Shown: positions 14,713 to 24,625 of the stretch, piece after piece
How the letters are laid out: the number at the start of each line of letters is the position of its first letter
Numbering within the stretch: position 1 is the first letter of the stretch
Assembly (NCBI GenBank): GCA_031273385.1
Contig: JAISRY010000137.1
Coordinates: 1-25,608, forward strand
DNA: 25,608 nt
Reading direction: 5' to 3'
Source: Tannerellaceae bacterium
Lineage (GTDB): Bacteria; Bacteroidota; Bacteroidia; Bacteroidales; Tannerellaceae
Program-made: the position numbers and the translations under genes
Notes under the pieces: model-generated
Seen by the model: only the letters and a program-made list of their open reading frames with translations
Database searches by the model: none
Told to the model about the DNA's origin: nothing

Positions 14713-17166
14713 TTACTTGACGACTTTCACCGTTTCCGTTGTTTTTCCTGAAAATTTCAGGATATAAACGCCTTTGGAAAGGTTGGCCGCCGGTAAAACA
14801 TGCGTTCCGGAAGCGTTTAAGGTGTGTTCCGACACCTTTTGGCCGGCTATCGTATACACCGCTACCGAAGTAGTTCCCTTTGGATAGGACAACCAGAAGG
14901 CATCGCCTTGGCGCACCGCTTTTACCGCGCTTGTCCGAACCGTAGAGAGTCCGGTGAACGAACTGTCGCCCTGTTTGATTTGCAACGTCAGGCTGCACCC
15001 ATAAGAGGCTATCTTGATGTCCGCATTACGGCCGGAAACGCCCTCGGGCAACGCCGCAACGGTAACAGGCAAAGTAACGACGCCGGTCTCTTCATCCGTA
15101 ATCTTTTCTCCCAATGCAATCCAGTCGGGAAGATCTTCTTCATACCACCAACCGTCCGGCGTCCACAACGAGATGATATTAAACTCTTTGGTACCACCGG
15201 CATCCGGCGCGGCGTATTTGTTGGCCTCCTCACCCTCATCTTCAAGCAGCAAGAATGGGAAAGCCGCATCTATATCAAAAAGAGCGGATGTTGCTCCAAA
15301 ATACTCCAAGGGCAGATAACCTTCTTCCAAGACAACATAAGCATAAGCGTCTCCTGAAGAACTTTCGTCTTGGAAAAGTATATAGGCGGATTCGTAATTG
15401 GTCAATTCGGCGACAAAGGCGCTGTTAATTTCCAAATAGGTATCCTCTTCGCGACCGGTTTCCGGATCAACCTTCTTGAACTTAAAAGGAATGGTTTGAT
15501 AGTTATCTCCATCGTCCTCAAATCCTACAATGAGATCGGACGGATAGGCTTCCGAAGAGGCGATTAAACCTCCCACATTCCCCTCTTCATCCACAGCATA
15601 GATCTCTAATTTGATGGGTTCGCCCTCTTTGGCAACAACATTAGCGGCATGGACATTCAATGTCTCAAAGATATATGTACCGGTCGGTTTTTCAAAGAGG
15701 TTGGCAACTCCCTTAAACGTGCCGTAATCAATTAAACCCTCGGCGTTAAGGTCTGAAAAACGGAAAGATTGATATTGTGGATCATAATTACCCAAGCCGA
15801 ATAATTGAAGTTCAGGTTCTTCCTCGCCAACATCCCATGTATTGGTTCCTCCCAACTTCATCCAATTGTAGTCACCCTCAACTCCCAACTGGAATTCGGT
15901 CGTACCTCCTCCATTGCTTGCGCTTAAAACAGGGGTATCGTATACGTTATAGGGCAACGTGATTATGGGTTCGGTTTCATTGAATACCGTACCATCGAAA
16001 TCCCAACTGACTGCGTCTGCATTTTTAACGTTCCCTTTCCACTCGGTAGGCGTGTAAGCATTCCCAGCGATCAGATTCAAACCGTCCAGATAACGATAGT
16101 CATCGGAATAACCCGATATCAAATAGCCTTCCGGACGCCGGTAAGAGGCTTCCACCTTAGGATAACGAACCGGAGGATAGCCAATCGTTACCGCATCGAC
16201 ATAAGCGGATTCGCCATCGTCATTGATGTAACGGATCGCCGTTTTAATCTCTTGTCCGGCATATTCACTTAGGTCTATTGTAACCCTAACCCACGGAAAA
16301 GCGCCCATAAGTTCCCAAAGCTCATCTTCAGAGTATTGGGCGGCGTCTTCCCGGTTGTCCCATTTTTTTGCCCATGTTGCCCCGTTGTCGGTCGAGATAT
16401 GCGCTTCGATCACGGTACGTAATTCGCCAAATTCATACATTTCGGTCTCTTCATTATAACCGGCAAGAAGGCTAAAGAGCGGATCATAATACAAATCAAA
16501 GTCCCAAACATAATCCGCCTCTTCGACGGTTACACTTGGAGAGATTAGCCATTCATCCTGACGGGTATCCAGCGTTACGTCGCCGATCGGGTAAGGAGGA
16601 ACAAACGAAACAAACGCGTAGTAAGCGCCGTCCGTCGGATCCACCGGAGAGAAACTTCCGGGGTCTGTTGTTTCCCAGGTAAAATTATACTCATACTCAC
16701 CATCTATCAAACTTGAGGGCGTGTTCAGTTTACTTTCGTCAACCCATCCATCGGGAATCCAGTCCCGCGTTTCGCCATCCCATCCTTCAAATCCCTCGAA
16801 GAAGGAGCCCTCTGTCGCTGTGGCTTTTACTCCCGCTTTTGAACGGGGTTTGGAGGGTGTGGAGATTTTGTTTTTTAATTTCCTGGACGGATTAAGCAAT
16901 TGCTTCTTTATCATTCCATTGTCTAATCTGACGATACGGTAAATAGAACCATCTTTCATCTTTTTTGAAGAGATGACCTCTTTCACTTTCGAGTCTGTTA
17001 AGATGCTCCGTTCCCCCATCATCTTCTTTTCTACCCGGGTGGCGGTTACTTGCCCGGTGTGGTTCACAAGCGCTTTCCGGGTCTTTGAACCCGTCGTCGA
17101 AACCGGCTGCGCACTTGCGCAAATACCGGCGACCAGCCATACTAAAAGGAGTAAATTTCTTTTCAT
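14713..17166 (-). CDS. T9SS-sorted secreted protein: choice-of-anchor J and BACON-like domains
   Basis: An 817-residue exported protein. Residues 1-20 are a signal peptide (MKRNLLLLVWLVAGICASAQ). After a basic linker, about 120-330 resembles the choice-of-anchor J / cleaved-adhesin fold (FFEGFEGWD, DEWLISPSV, VDAVTIGY). Residues of roughly 640-725 look like a BACON-type Ig fold (GGTKEFNI, LPDWI, RNADIKIAS, LTLQIKQG). The last 80 residues form a type A T9SS sorting domain (VAVYTIAGQKVSEHTL, GVYILKFSGKTTETVKVVK) that would carry it through SprA and is removed at the surface. No protease or glycosidase motif was seen, so a binding or adhesin role is more likely. It is the last gene of the operon, 40 bp after the DUF4302 gene, and is followed by a terminator. 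Confidence 0.9.
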   Translation of the reverse strand: MKRNLLLLVWLVAGICASAQPVSTTGSKTRKALVNHTGQVTATRVEKKMMGERSILTDSKVKEVISSKKMKDGSIYRIVRLDNGMIKKQLLNPSRKLKNKISTPSKPRSKAGVKATATEGSFFEGFEGWDGETRDWIPDGWVDESKLNTPSSLIDGEYEYNFTWETTDPGSFSPVDPTDGAYYAFVSFVPPYPIGDVTLDTRQDEWLISPSVTVEEADYVWDFDLYYDPLFSLLAGYNEETEMYEFGELRTVIEAHISTDNGATWAKKWDNREDAAQYSEDELWELMGAFPWVRVTIDLSEYAGQEIKTAIRYINDDGESAYVDAVTIGYPPVRYPKVEASYRRPEGYLISGYSDDYRYLDGLNLIAGNAYTPTEWKGNVKNADAVSWDFDGTVFNETEPIITLPYNVYDTPVLSASNGGGTTEFQLGVEGDYNWMKLGGTNTWDVGEEEPELQLFGLGNYDPQYQSFRFSDLNAEGLIDYGTFKGVANLFEKPTGTYIFETLNVHAANVVAKEGEPIKLEIYAVDEEGNVGGLIASSEAYPSDLIVGFEDDGDNYQTIPFKFKKVDPETGREEDTYLEINSAFVAELTNYESAYILFQDESSSGDAYAYVVLEEGYLPLEYFGATSALFDIDAAFPFLLLEDEGEEANKYAAPDAGGTKEFNIISLWTPDGWWYEEDLPDWIALGEKITDEETGVVTLPVTVAALPEGVSGRNADIKIASYGCSLTLQIKQGDSSFTGLSTVRTSAVKAVRQGDAFWLSYPKGTTSVAVYTIAGQKVSEHTLNASGTHVLPAANLSKGVYILKFSGKTTETVKVVK

Positions 17167-17206
17167 AACACGTTGTTTTTGAATTAAGTTTATAATAATA
17201 CCACGT

Positions 17207-18493
17207 TCACTTCAAAATCAGTTTAAACCAATTGTTTGGATTGGAAACCCCGGTTAATGTCAGTACGGTCGGGCATATCGGGGAGTCTGCCGTCACCGTA
17301 TACGTATCTCCGCCCAGCGCGGCGATAAAGTCGCCGATACCGCCGATATTCGCCAGGTAGATTTCGCCGTTCCTGTCAGCCGTTCCTTTGTAGGTAAAGA
17401 CAGGCCGGTCATTGACCAGGGCTATTTCGAAATCGTATGCCCCCTCATACCTGCCGCTTTTGAACGAAAAGGTTTTTCCTCTCCGGGCGCCTTTGTAGGT
17501 CAAAAAGAAAGAATCAAAATCCTCTTTGTACTTGGTTTTACAATTCTCGACCACTTGCTGGTAGGCCGTTGAAAACAGGCCGCCCAGGTGCTCTTTGTCT
17601 ATGACCCAGGCGTTGGTTCCCGTCCAGTTCAGGCTGTCGAGGAAAAAGGCGGTAGCCGGTTGGCCGGTTATGCGAACCGTACTATTCTCCGAAGCCACCA
17701 ACGCTGTCTTATCGGGATTCAGCACAAAGTGTTGCACTTCGATTTTCTCGCTCCCTTCGCCCGATTCATAGGGTTTATACAGCCTAAGGCCGTTCGGGGT
17801 GACGATAAAAGGCAGTCTCTCCGGCTCAGACAGGTTTTTGTCCGCACCCTCGGGCAACATCGAAAATACATGGTTGGCTCCCTCGGTGGCGATGTATTTT
17901 TTGTCTCCTATATGGACAAAAAGGCTCGGCGCTTTCGGGTCGAAAAGGAAAGCATCCATATCGTGAACCGTATTGGCAAACGCTTCCCATCCCTCTTCGG
18001 CGGTTAGTTTCCGCAGCCGTATATCCGTCGCCCGTTTCTTTCCTTTCAGCTTGATCAAGTCGTCGGTTACCTCCAGGATAATAAATTCATAATCGCCGCC
18101 CAACCCGATACCGGTCGGATTTTCGGGGTTCGAGAAAGAGTGAAAGAGGTCGTTATAGGAGTTAAAGGTCAGTACCGGCCCGTTGTCACCGATCACATCG
18201 AACGTTCCCGAACTGCTGGTGAATGTCGGGAAATAGGTATTCCGGGCGGCAACAGTAGCCAGCCCGCTCCGGTCGAATTTGACCAGTAACGTGTAGCCGC
18301 CGCTTTCGGGCGTCGGGAAATAATCCATGACCCAGCCCGTCTCTGCGGCCAACAGCGTTGCTTTTGCCTGGTCGATGGCATGATTCAATCGCAAAGCGGC
18401 TGATTCCGGAAATAAATCGTCCTCTGTCAACAAACAGGAAGACAGGGAAAAGAGCAAAACCACCAACAAACAATGTCTACTATCTATTTTCAT
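17207..18493 (-). CDS. DUF4302-type lipoprotein
   Basis: Starting at ATG 18493 this is 428 residues with a lipoprotein signal (MKIDSRHCLLVVLLFSLSSC, lipid on Cys20), so it is predicted to be anchored in the outer membrane. An upstream TTG at 18511 would add six residues and spoil the signal peptide; TAGG lies about 6 bases before the preferred ATG. The body (ATLLAAETGWVMDYFPTPESGGYTLLVKFD near the N-terminus, later PEGADKNLSEPERLPFIVTPNGLRL) fits my memory of DUF4302, a Bacteroidetes family repeatedly found beside SusCD pairs with a zinc-metallohydrolase lipoprotein. Its biochemical role is not established. The gene starts 25 bp after the metallopeptidase stop. Confidence 0.8.
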   Translation of the reverse strand: MKIDSRHCLLVVLLFSLSSCLLTEDDLFPESAALRLNHAIDQAKATLLAAETGWVMDYFPTPESGGYTLLVKFDRSGLATVAARNTYFPTFTSSSGTFDVIGDNGPVLTFNSYNDLFHSFSNPENPTGIGLGGDYEFIILEVTDDLIKLKGKKRATDIRLRKLTAEEGWEAFANTVHDMDAFLFDPKAPSLFVHIGDKKYIATEGANHVFSMLPEGADKNLSEPERLPFIVTPNGLRLYKPYESGEGSEKIEVQHFVLNPDKTALVASENSTVRITGQPATAFFLDSLNWTGTNAWVIDKEHLGGLFSTAYQQVVENCKTKYKEDFDSFFLTYKGARRGKTFSFKSGRYEGAYDFEIALVNDRPVFTYKGTADRNGEIYLANIGGIGDFIAALGGDTYTVTADSPICPTVLTLTGVSNPNNWFKLILK

Positions 18494-18518
18494 ATCGTAC
18501 CTAAATTTCAAGTCGTTA

Positions 18519-19478
18519 TTACCAGTAAGATTCGTTTAACGCTTCCGCTATATGCAATTGACGTTCCTGCACTTCTGCGCGTAACGTCTTTAAATCAATC
18601 TGCCACGCCTCTTTCAGCCATTTCTCGGCGATCCCCAGCTTGATTAGAATCAGGGCTTTCCCGTCCAGCGGGTCTTGTACCGTTTCTCCGCTCTGATTGA
18701 CGCCGGGCCTGGACGCCCTATCCAGTATGGCGTTCCATTGGGCATCCGTTTTCACGATATAGTTGGCGATTATTTCTACGAAATCTTCCCGGGGCTGACT
18801 GCCGGCGTAGGTAGAAACAAACCCCAGCGAAGCCGCTTCCGATTCGCTTCGGTGTTGCCATCCATCCGGATCGTAATAGCCGGCGGAATAATTCTCAAAT
18901 TCCCGCGGGTAGGTCCTTTTCTGATGCAGGATATGCGCAAACTCATGGTGTATGGTTTTGAAATAGTATTCGTTCATAATATCTATATTCAGGTTATTCA
19001 CGTCCAGCATATTACAATTATAGAGCGTCACCTTGATTCCCCCTTCCGCCGTCCCCAGCACCATTGTCCCCAGCGAGGGATTGTAGGCGGGAGAGCCGAT
19101 TAGGTGAATAATCCGGGGGCCGTGTTCTTTCAGGAACGACTCGGAAACAACCTCTTTATAGACGTCGAACCACAAATATTTGACCAGTATAGCCATGCTT
19201 TCCGACCGCTCCAGGCTGGTGGGTACCAGGTTGTAGTCCATATCCGAACCGACGTCCTGCATTTTATAACGGAATTGCAGGTTGTACGGTACCAGGTAAT
19301 TCGCCTCCAGCCAACTGTCAAAGGCGTAAGTGGCCGAATTGGGATCCAGTTCCGGCTGGTCTACGAATATGGATTCGGTAAATGTATCGCCTTCATTACA
19401 AGCCGTAACCGAAAGCAACAGAATCATCGCCACCAATAGGAGATGCATCCATGCGCCAATGTTGTATGCAGGTTTCAT
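18519..19478 (-). CDS. Zinc metallopeptidase-like lipoprotein linked to SusCD
   Basis: A 319-residue lipoprotein with lipobox SVTAC (Cys27) after a hydrophobic segment; Met11 is an alternative start giving a shorter signal. HHEFAHILH holds the zinc motif H178-E179-x-x-H182, with His185 close by and acidic EDFVEIIANYI at about 230 as a possible further ligand. This fits the family named substrate import-associated zinc metallohydrolase lipoprotein (putative zinc-binding metallopeptidase), which by definition accompanies TonB-dependent importers. It probably sits on the cell surface and trims peptide or protein before import. The gene lies 12 bp after susD and 25 bp before the DUF4302 start, so it is co-transcribed with both. 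Confidence 0.88.
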   Translation of the reverse strand: MKPAYNIGAWMHLLLVAMILLLSVTACNEGDTFTESIFVDQPELDPNSATYAFDSWLEANYLVPYNLQFRYKMQDVGSDMDYNLVPTSLERSESMAILVKYLWFDVYKEVVSESFLKEHGPRIIHLIGSPAYNPSLGTMVLGTAEGGIKVTLYNCNMLDVNNLNIDIMNEYYFKTIHHEFAHILHQKRTYPREFENYSAGYYDPDGWQHRSESEAASLGFVSTYAGSQPREDFVEIIANYIVKTDAQWNAILDRASRPGVNQSGETVQDPLDGKALILIKLGIAEKWLKEAWQIDLKTLRAEVQERQLHIAEALNESYW

Positions 19479-19490
19479 ATTGTCTTGATT

Positions 19491-21098
19491 TTAATTAGAT
19501 TCAACCAATGTCTTTTTAAGATCGCCGTTCGAACCGTTCTGCGGACGCGGATTGGGCGCCAAACCTGCTCCGGTGACGTCGGACGGAATCTGGATCGCGC
19601 GGCGGTCGTCGTCGTAAGTCAGGTATTCCCGTTGGGCGCTTGCCCCAATAATATGCTCCAGCTCAATCCCGTAACGTTTGATGTCGAACCAGCGGTCTCC
19701 CTCGTACATCCTTTCCAGGCGCCGAAAATGCAAGACACAATCCACAAACGGCTTTTGTTCGGGAGTCACCACAAACTGGGGGCTCAATTCGGACGTATGG
19801 AACGTAAACACGAAATTCGCCCTGTCCGGGGTATAAAAGGCCGTGATGTTTTGCCGTGTCAGCGTCGTCGTCGCCCGATGGCTTTTGTTCCAGATCTGCA
19901 GATCGGCCACCGCGCCGTTGATGTCATTCAAAAAGATCCTGGCTTCGGCGCGGTCGAGCAATGTCGCATCGGTCGTAAATTCGGTTCGTACACAGTGGGG
20001 ATACCCAATGCCGGCTATCTTATCGGTAAATTCAAAATACTCATCCATTTTTTGCACGAATATCCCATACAGCTCCCCGTAAGTCCATACCCACCCTTGC
20101 AGGAATGGCGGCCTCCCTGTCCAGGTCGGGCCTCTGTCCGATATATTTCCCCTCACCGCCTTGCCGTTGTGGGCATAGCGGTTGTTCTGGAAACGGCGAT
20201 GAAAGACCGAGAGCGTAGGAATCAGCAGCAAGTTGGCCGGAGAATCGGCGCTGATATAGGCGTTGGCCTCTGCATCCGGGTTGCTGTAAATGGTCACCCA
20301 ATCCCTCAAAAGGAGCGACGGGTCGCCGGCGCCCAACACCGCGTCGGCATGTTCCACCACTTTGGCATATTCTTTTTTGTATAAATAAAACTTAGCGGCA
20401 AAAGCGTGTGCAGCCCTTTGGTTGAAATGATACTTGGGCACTTCGTAGGTATCGTCGTCGATCAGGCCGATGCCCTCCTCCAAGTCTTTGGCAATCAAAT
20501 CGTATACTTCGGCCACACTGTTTCTTTCATAAGCGGCGCCCGCCTCCGTTTCCGGCTTCGTCGAATAGGGAATCCCCAGGTCTGATTGGCTGGTTAGCGG
20601 GTCTTTATACGCCTTCGCGAAAATATTGACCAGCATAAAATGGGAATAGGCGCGTAACACCAACGCTTCCCCCTTTTGCGAATGCATGGATTCTGTCCAT
20701 TTACCGCCGGCTTCCAACGCTTCAATAGCCTGAATCGCATGGTTTGCGCCGGCAATGGATTGATAATAGGATTCCCACAGGAAGTAGGGCGAATCCTCGT
20801 CGTTGGAACTGACAATCTCTTTCCACGCAAATATCTCATCGTCCATCCTATCGAAAGCCAGCGTGTTCAGTACAATCCCCATTTCGTTCGGAGCGCGGTT
20901 GTCGACCCGGTTGTCCGAACTCAATTCGGTAATCAACGAATAATTCCCTACCGGGTAAGATGTCACCAGCAGCTCTTTGATTTTTTCCGGCGTATCCAAT
21001 AGCGTCCTGTTATCCGGCATTTTATCCAGAAAATCATCGCAGGAAAGCAGGAAACCTCCGGCAAGCACGATCCATCCACAGTAAATACTCTTTTTCAT
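19491..21098 (-). CDS. RagB/SusD-family surface lipoprotein
   Basis: A 535-residue SusD-type protein, the lid that binds substrate over the SusC barrel. It has a lipoprotein signal (MKKSIYCGWIVLAGGFLLSC, Cys20) and then the typical CDDFLDKMPDNRT start. TPR-like helices fill the N-terminal half (EALVLRAYSHFMLVNIFAKAY). The conserved C-terminal signature RRLERMYEGDRWFDIKRYG is present. Its ATG overlaps the susC stop (ATGA), so translation is coupled, as expected of partners made in equal amounts. Sequence does not settle the ligand, but the peptidase next door favours peptides over glycans; no glycoside hydrolase is in the operon. Confidence 0.95.
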   Translation of the reverse strand: MKKSIYCGWIVLAGGFLLSCDDFLDKMPDNRTLLDTPEKIKELLVTSYPVGNYSLITELSSDNRVDNRAPNEMGIVLNTLAFDRMDDEIFAWKEIVSSNDEDSPYFLWESYYQSIAGANHAIQAIEALEAGGKWTESMHSQKGEALVLRAYSHFMLVNIFAKAYKDPLTSQSDLGIPYSTKPETEAGAAYERNSVAEVYDLIAKDLEEGIGLIDDDTYEVPKYHFNQRAAHAFAAKFYLYKKEYAKVVEHADAVLGAGDPSLLLRDWVTIYSNPDAEANAYISADSPANLLLIPTLSVFHRRFQNNRYAHNGKAVRGNISDRGPTWTGRPPFLQGWVWTYGELYGIFVQKMDEYFEFTDKIAGIGYPHCVRTEFTTDATLLDRAEARIFLNDINGAVADLQIWNKSHRATTTLTRQNITAFYTPDRANFVFTFHTSELSPQFVVTPEQKPFVDCVLHFRRLERMYEGDRWFDIKRYGIELEHIIGASAQREYLTYDDDRRAIQIPSDVTGAGLAPNPRPQNGSNGDLKKTLVESN

Positions 21099-24000
21099 AA
21101 GCCCATCCTAATTGTCAGTGTGAATTGTTTGGGGAGCGGGTTGGCCACTCCTCCGCTATTATAAAATTCCGGATCCTGTCCGTTCAGTTTCTTATCGGCA
21201 TACAGCAGGAATAAATTCGTAGCCATCAGTTTCAATGAAATATCGCCGAACCGTATCGCGTTCGTCCACTTTTTGGGCAGGTCATAACTGAGCGAAACAT
21301 CTTTCAAGCGGATAAAATCGCCTTTTGCAATCCGTTCGGTCGAATAGTTATAGGCATTGTACGCCTGATCCAGGCTGGATATGTTCATCGCCTGGCGGCG
21401 GCTGGCAATCACCGGAATCGTCGTTATTTTCTCATCGCCCGGATTTACCCACCGATTCTTAAACTCTTTCGGCATCGCATCCAGGTCGGAATATTCATCC
21501 GAAAATACCGGATCCAGGCGGACGACATTCCCAAAGGCGTAAGTGACAAAGACATTCAGGCGAAAGCCTTTGTATGCCAATGTATTCGTCAGGGAGCCGG
21601 TGAGGGTAGGGTCAATCTGCCCTTCGTATTTTAAGAAATCCAGTTCCGTATTTTCCTGGAAGTTGATATCCGATATGGTCTCTTCGCCTTTTTCATTGAT
21701 AAACGTAGGCAACCCCTCATCGTTCAAACCGGCAAAAGGGATGGAGAATAAAGCGCCTACCGGATAGCCTGCCCGCCGGGAAAAGAGATTCCCCCTGACC
21801 AGGTCGATGACGCGCGGATGAGAATCCAGCGCGGTGATTTCGTTGACCGACTTGCTGAAAATAAAGTCGGTAGACCATTGGAAGTCTTTCGTGACAATGT
21901 TTTTTGCAAAGACAGCCAACTCGACGCCGCTTGATTTCATCGTGGCGGAATTGGCGTATTTCCGGATATTTCCCCCGTCGCTTTCCGTCAGCGAAGTTCC
22001 GCCGCCAACGCCGATAGTGTATATTTCGCCGATCAGGTCGAACTGATTCCGCCGGTACACATCGCCGGTGAACGAAAGGCGGTCGTTAAAGAATCCCAGA
22101 TCCACGCCGGCGTTAAACTCATACTTCTTTTCGTACGTCAACAGGCTGTTTTCCGGATCATCCAACACAATACCCGGCTCCAACACCGAGGCGAAAGGTC
22201 GCCAGGGCGTGTTGGACACAAAAACGGGAAGGGAGTTGGTCACCCAGGCCGGGCCCCTGTCCGCCGCCAGCGAATAGGAAAGCCGCAGGGTTCCGTGCGA
22301 GAGCGTTTCGTTTTTGAACCAGCCCTCTTCGTGGGCGTTCCAGGCGCCCGACACGTTCCACGTCGGCAACCAGCGGGCGCTGCGGGATTTCCCCAACTTG
22401 TTCGTTCCCTCATACCGGGTCGTTCCGCTCAGGGTGTATTTCCCTTGATACGAATAGGTTCCCGTGGCGAAGAAAGCCGTGTTCAGGTACAGGGTAGACG
22501 TCCGGGAATAGTAATCGGAACCCTCTTCCTTTCCCTGCTTGAACGCCATATAGTCGTAGAATGGGCTTCCCCCTTTATCGTACTGGTAGCCCCAACCGCG
22601 AAACCAGGTCTTTCCGCGTTCGGTAGAATTGGCCTCCATTCCCCCGAACAGGCTAATGACGTGAACATCACGGAAGTTGGTGGCATAATTGCTCGAAAGC
22701 CGGAAGTCGACGCTTTTCAAGTTATTGGAGCTCAATTCGTAAATCCCCCCTTTCGGGAGAATGGTTTCCGGTAAGGCGCTCAGGTCGTCCGGGTCGCGGT
22801 AGAGGTAGCGGTTGCTCCCGCGGATGGTTTCATTAACGCCGCCCTCGCCCTCTTCCACTCCCGCGCGGTAAGCCATGGCTTGATTGGAACGGTCTTTGAT
22901 GTGATGTTCCTGCTGCGACGACATGTACCGGATCGCGCCCAGAGCCGTAACGTCCCATCCTTTCAGGACTTTCCACGTCAGGTCACCCTGAAGTTTGACA
23001 TCCTTCACGTCCAGGTCGATATAGTTGTTTTCCAATTCATGGTAGATATTGAACGATGCAAAATTCTTCCGGTAATATTCGTCCGGGTCTAATGTGCGGG
23101 AGGTGTTCAGGGCATAACTGTAGGGGTTGATATCGAAACTCCGGTTTACTTTCCCGGATACGACGTCCACATCCCGGCTCGAAGTGCCCGGCGCCTTTTG
23201 CTTCCGGTTGGATCCGGATCCCAGCATATTCAATGTCAGGCTGGGCGAAATATTGTAGGAGGCCTTCACATTCAACGTGTAGCGCTCCACGGCGCTGGCC
23301 TTCGACCATCCGGGATCGTTCAATGCGGAAAGCGACGTGTAGAACGTCGACTTTTCCGTACCGGTATTAAAACTGAGCGAATGAGTCTGTTGCAGGCTTT
23401 GATCGAACAAGAGGCCAAACCAGTCCGTATTGATAAATTCCGATTTGCGGAGGAAAGCGTTCATTTCGGCGTCGCGTTGGCGGAGGGCATATTCGTCGCC
23501 GCCCAGGTATTGATTCACCAATTCGTACATTTTACCGTAAACCCCCGAATTGGAAGCGCCGTCGATCTTCGTAAATTCAAGCCAGCCCTTTTCTTCCATC
23601 TCTTTGTAGATACCCATCTGTTCCTGGGAATTGGTGATGTTGAACTCACGATAGGTGGGTCTCAGGCGGACGGTAAACTCGCCGGTGTAGGAGAGGCGGC
23701 TTTGTCCGGCTTTCCCTTTTTTCGTGGTAACGACCACCACGCCCGACATCGCGCGGGCGCCGTATATAGAGGTAGCCGAACCGTCTTTCAGGATTTGGAT
23801 GCTTTCGATATCGTCGGCGTTCAGGCCGGCCACCGCCGACGAAATCAGCGTTTCGGCATTACCGGAAGAGAGGTCGTCCGACGATATTTCGATATTGTCT
23901 TCCATCACGATACCGTCGACAACCCAAAGGGGACGGGAGTTTCCATAAATCGAAGTGGCTCCGCGCACCCTGATTTTGGGAGCGGCGCCGAATGTGCCCG

Positions 24001-24457
24001 ACACATTTTGCGCGGTAACTCCGGCTGCGCGCCCCTCCAACGAGCGGCTGATGTCGGCCAGGCCGTCGATCTTTGCTTTGCCGGCGTCGATTTTACTTGT
24101 CGCCCCGGTGAACAGCCGTTTGTCAATGCGTTGCATACCGGTTACGACCACCTCTTCCAACTGCTGGGCGTCGGGCTGCATCACGATCGTCAGTACCGGT
24201 TTGATGGCCACTTCCTGCGGTTTCATCCCGATATAGGAAAAAAGCAGGAATTTACTGCCTTCGGGAACTTGCAATTTAAAATGGCCGTCAATATCGGTGA
24301 CCGTACCCAGTCCAGGGTTCCCTTTTACCGTTATCGAAGCTCCGATAACCGGCTCATTATCTTCGGATGAAGTGACGGTTCCCTGTATCAATTGCTGGGA
24401 AAACCCGATCGTCGAAACGAGCAGAAACAGCATAAACAGACATGCGCGATAGATCAT
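21095..24457 (-). CDS. SusC/RagA-family TonB-linked outer-membrane importer
   Basis: A 1120-residue importer. Signal peptide 1-20 is followed by a carboxypeptidase-regulatory-like domain (about 23-95, IQGTVTSSEDNEPVIGASI). The EEVVVTG box (101-107) and plug (about 108-245: IRVRGATSIYGNSRPLWVVDG, ILKDGSATSIYGARAMSGVV) come next, then a 22-strand-type barrel closing with FTLTIRMGL. It takes substrate from SusD and moves it across the outer membrane using TonB energy. No STN domain is present and no ECF sigma/anti-sigma pair is in view, so trans-envelope signalling is not indicated. It is the first gene of the five-gene operon. The antisense frames within it are shadows. Confidence 0.96.
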   Translation of the reverse strand: MIYRACLFMLFLLVSTIGFSQQLIQGTVTSSEDNEPVIGASITVKGNPGLGTVTDIDGHFKLQVPEGSKFLLFSYIGMKPQEVAIKPVLTIVMQPDAQQLEEVVVTGMQRIDKRLFTGATSKIDAGKAKIDGLADISRSLEGRAAGVTAQNVSGTFGAAPKIRVRGATSIYGNSRPLWVVDGIVMEDNIEISSDDLSSGNAETLISSAVAGLNADDIESIQILKDGSATSIYGARAMSGVVVVTTKKGKAGQSRLSYTGEFTVRLRPTYREFNITNSQEQMGIYKEMEEKGWLEFTKIDGASNSGVYGKMYELVNQYLGGDEYALRQRDAEMNAFLRKSEFINTDWFGLLFDQSLQQTHSLSFNTGTEKSTFYTSLSALNDPGWSKASAVERYTLNVKASYNISPSLTLNMLGSGSNRKQKAPGTSSRDVDVVSGKVNRSFDINPYSYALNTSRTLDPDEYYRKNFASFNIYHELENNYIDLDVKDVKLQGDLTWKVLKGWDVTALGAIRYMSSQQEHHIKDRSNQAMAYRAGVEEGEGGVNETIRGSNRYLYRDPDDLSALPETILPKGGIYELSSNNLKSVDFRLSSNYATNFRDVHVISLFGGMEANSTERGKTWFRGWGYQYDKGGSPFYDYMAFKQGKEEGSDYYSRTSTLYLNTAFFATGTYSYQGKYTLSGTTRYEGTNKLGKSRSARWLPTWNVSGAWNAHEEGWFKNETLSHGTLRLSYSLAADRGPAWVTNSLPVFVSNTPWRPFASVLEPGIVLDDPENSLLTYEKKYEFNAGVDLGFFNDRLSFTGDVYRRNQFDLIGEIYTIGVGGGTSLTESDGGNIRKYANSATMKSSGVELAVFAKNIVTKDFQWSTDFIFSKSVNEITALDSHPRVIDLVRGNLFSRRAGYPVGALFSIPFAGLNDEGLPTFINEKGEETISDINFQENTELDFLKYEGQIDPTLTGSLTNTLAYKGFRLNVFVTYAFGNVVRLDPVFSDEYSDLDAMPKEFKNRWVNPGDEKITTIPVIASRRQAMNISSLDQAYNAYNYSTERIAKGDFIRLKDVSLSYDLPKKWTNAIRFGDISLKLMATNLFLLYADKKLNGQDPEFYNSGGVANPLPKQFTLTIRMGL

Positions 24458-24509
24458 ATAATTATAGTCTAATTAAGGGTGATCAAAATAAGTTTTTACA
24501 TTCTAAGGG

Positions 24510-24517
24510 CAAAGGTA
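24510..24517 (-). promoter_or_regulatory. -7 promoter box of the susC operon
   Basis: The minus strand reads TACCTTTG, an exact Bacteroidetes -7 element, 53 bp before the susC ATG. It predicts a leader of roughly 45 nt. No clear -33 TTTG is seen at the usual distance, which may mean that an activator is needed. Confidence 0.55.
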
Positions 24518-24584
24518 TACTTTTTATCAAGAAACTATTTAAATTTAGAAAAAAATATTGATCATCTTTCCCCGGCAGGCCGCG

Positions 24585-24625
24585 AAACTATCAAAACTTG
24601 CAGATTTTGCAAGTTTTGATAGTTT
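24585..24625. promoter_or_regulatory. 18-bp perfect hairpin overlapping the ATPase promoter
   Basis: AAACTATCAAAACTTGCA (24585-24602) and its exact reverse complement (24608-24625) flank a 5-base loop GATTT. The -33 box of the downstream gene falls inside the structure. A protein dimer bound here, or a cruciform, would compete with RNA polymerase, so an operator is the likeliest reading. There is no U-tract suited to a terminator for susC, which starts and runs the other way. Confidence 0.75.

Noticed and set aside
18494..18511. N-terminal extension of the DUF4302 protein from TTG 18511
   Set aside because: It adds charged residues before the lipoprotein signal, and a good ATG lies at 18493.
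23198..24370. 390-codon plus-strand frame opposite susC
   Set aside because: It is antisense to the conserved plug and barrel of SusC and carries no family motif.
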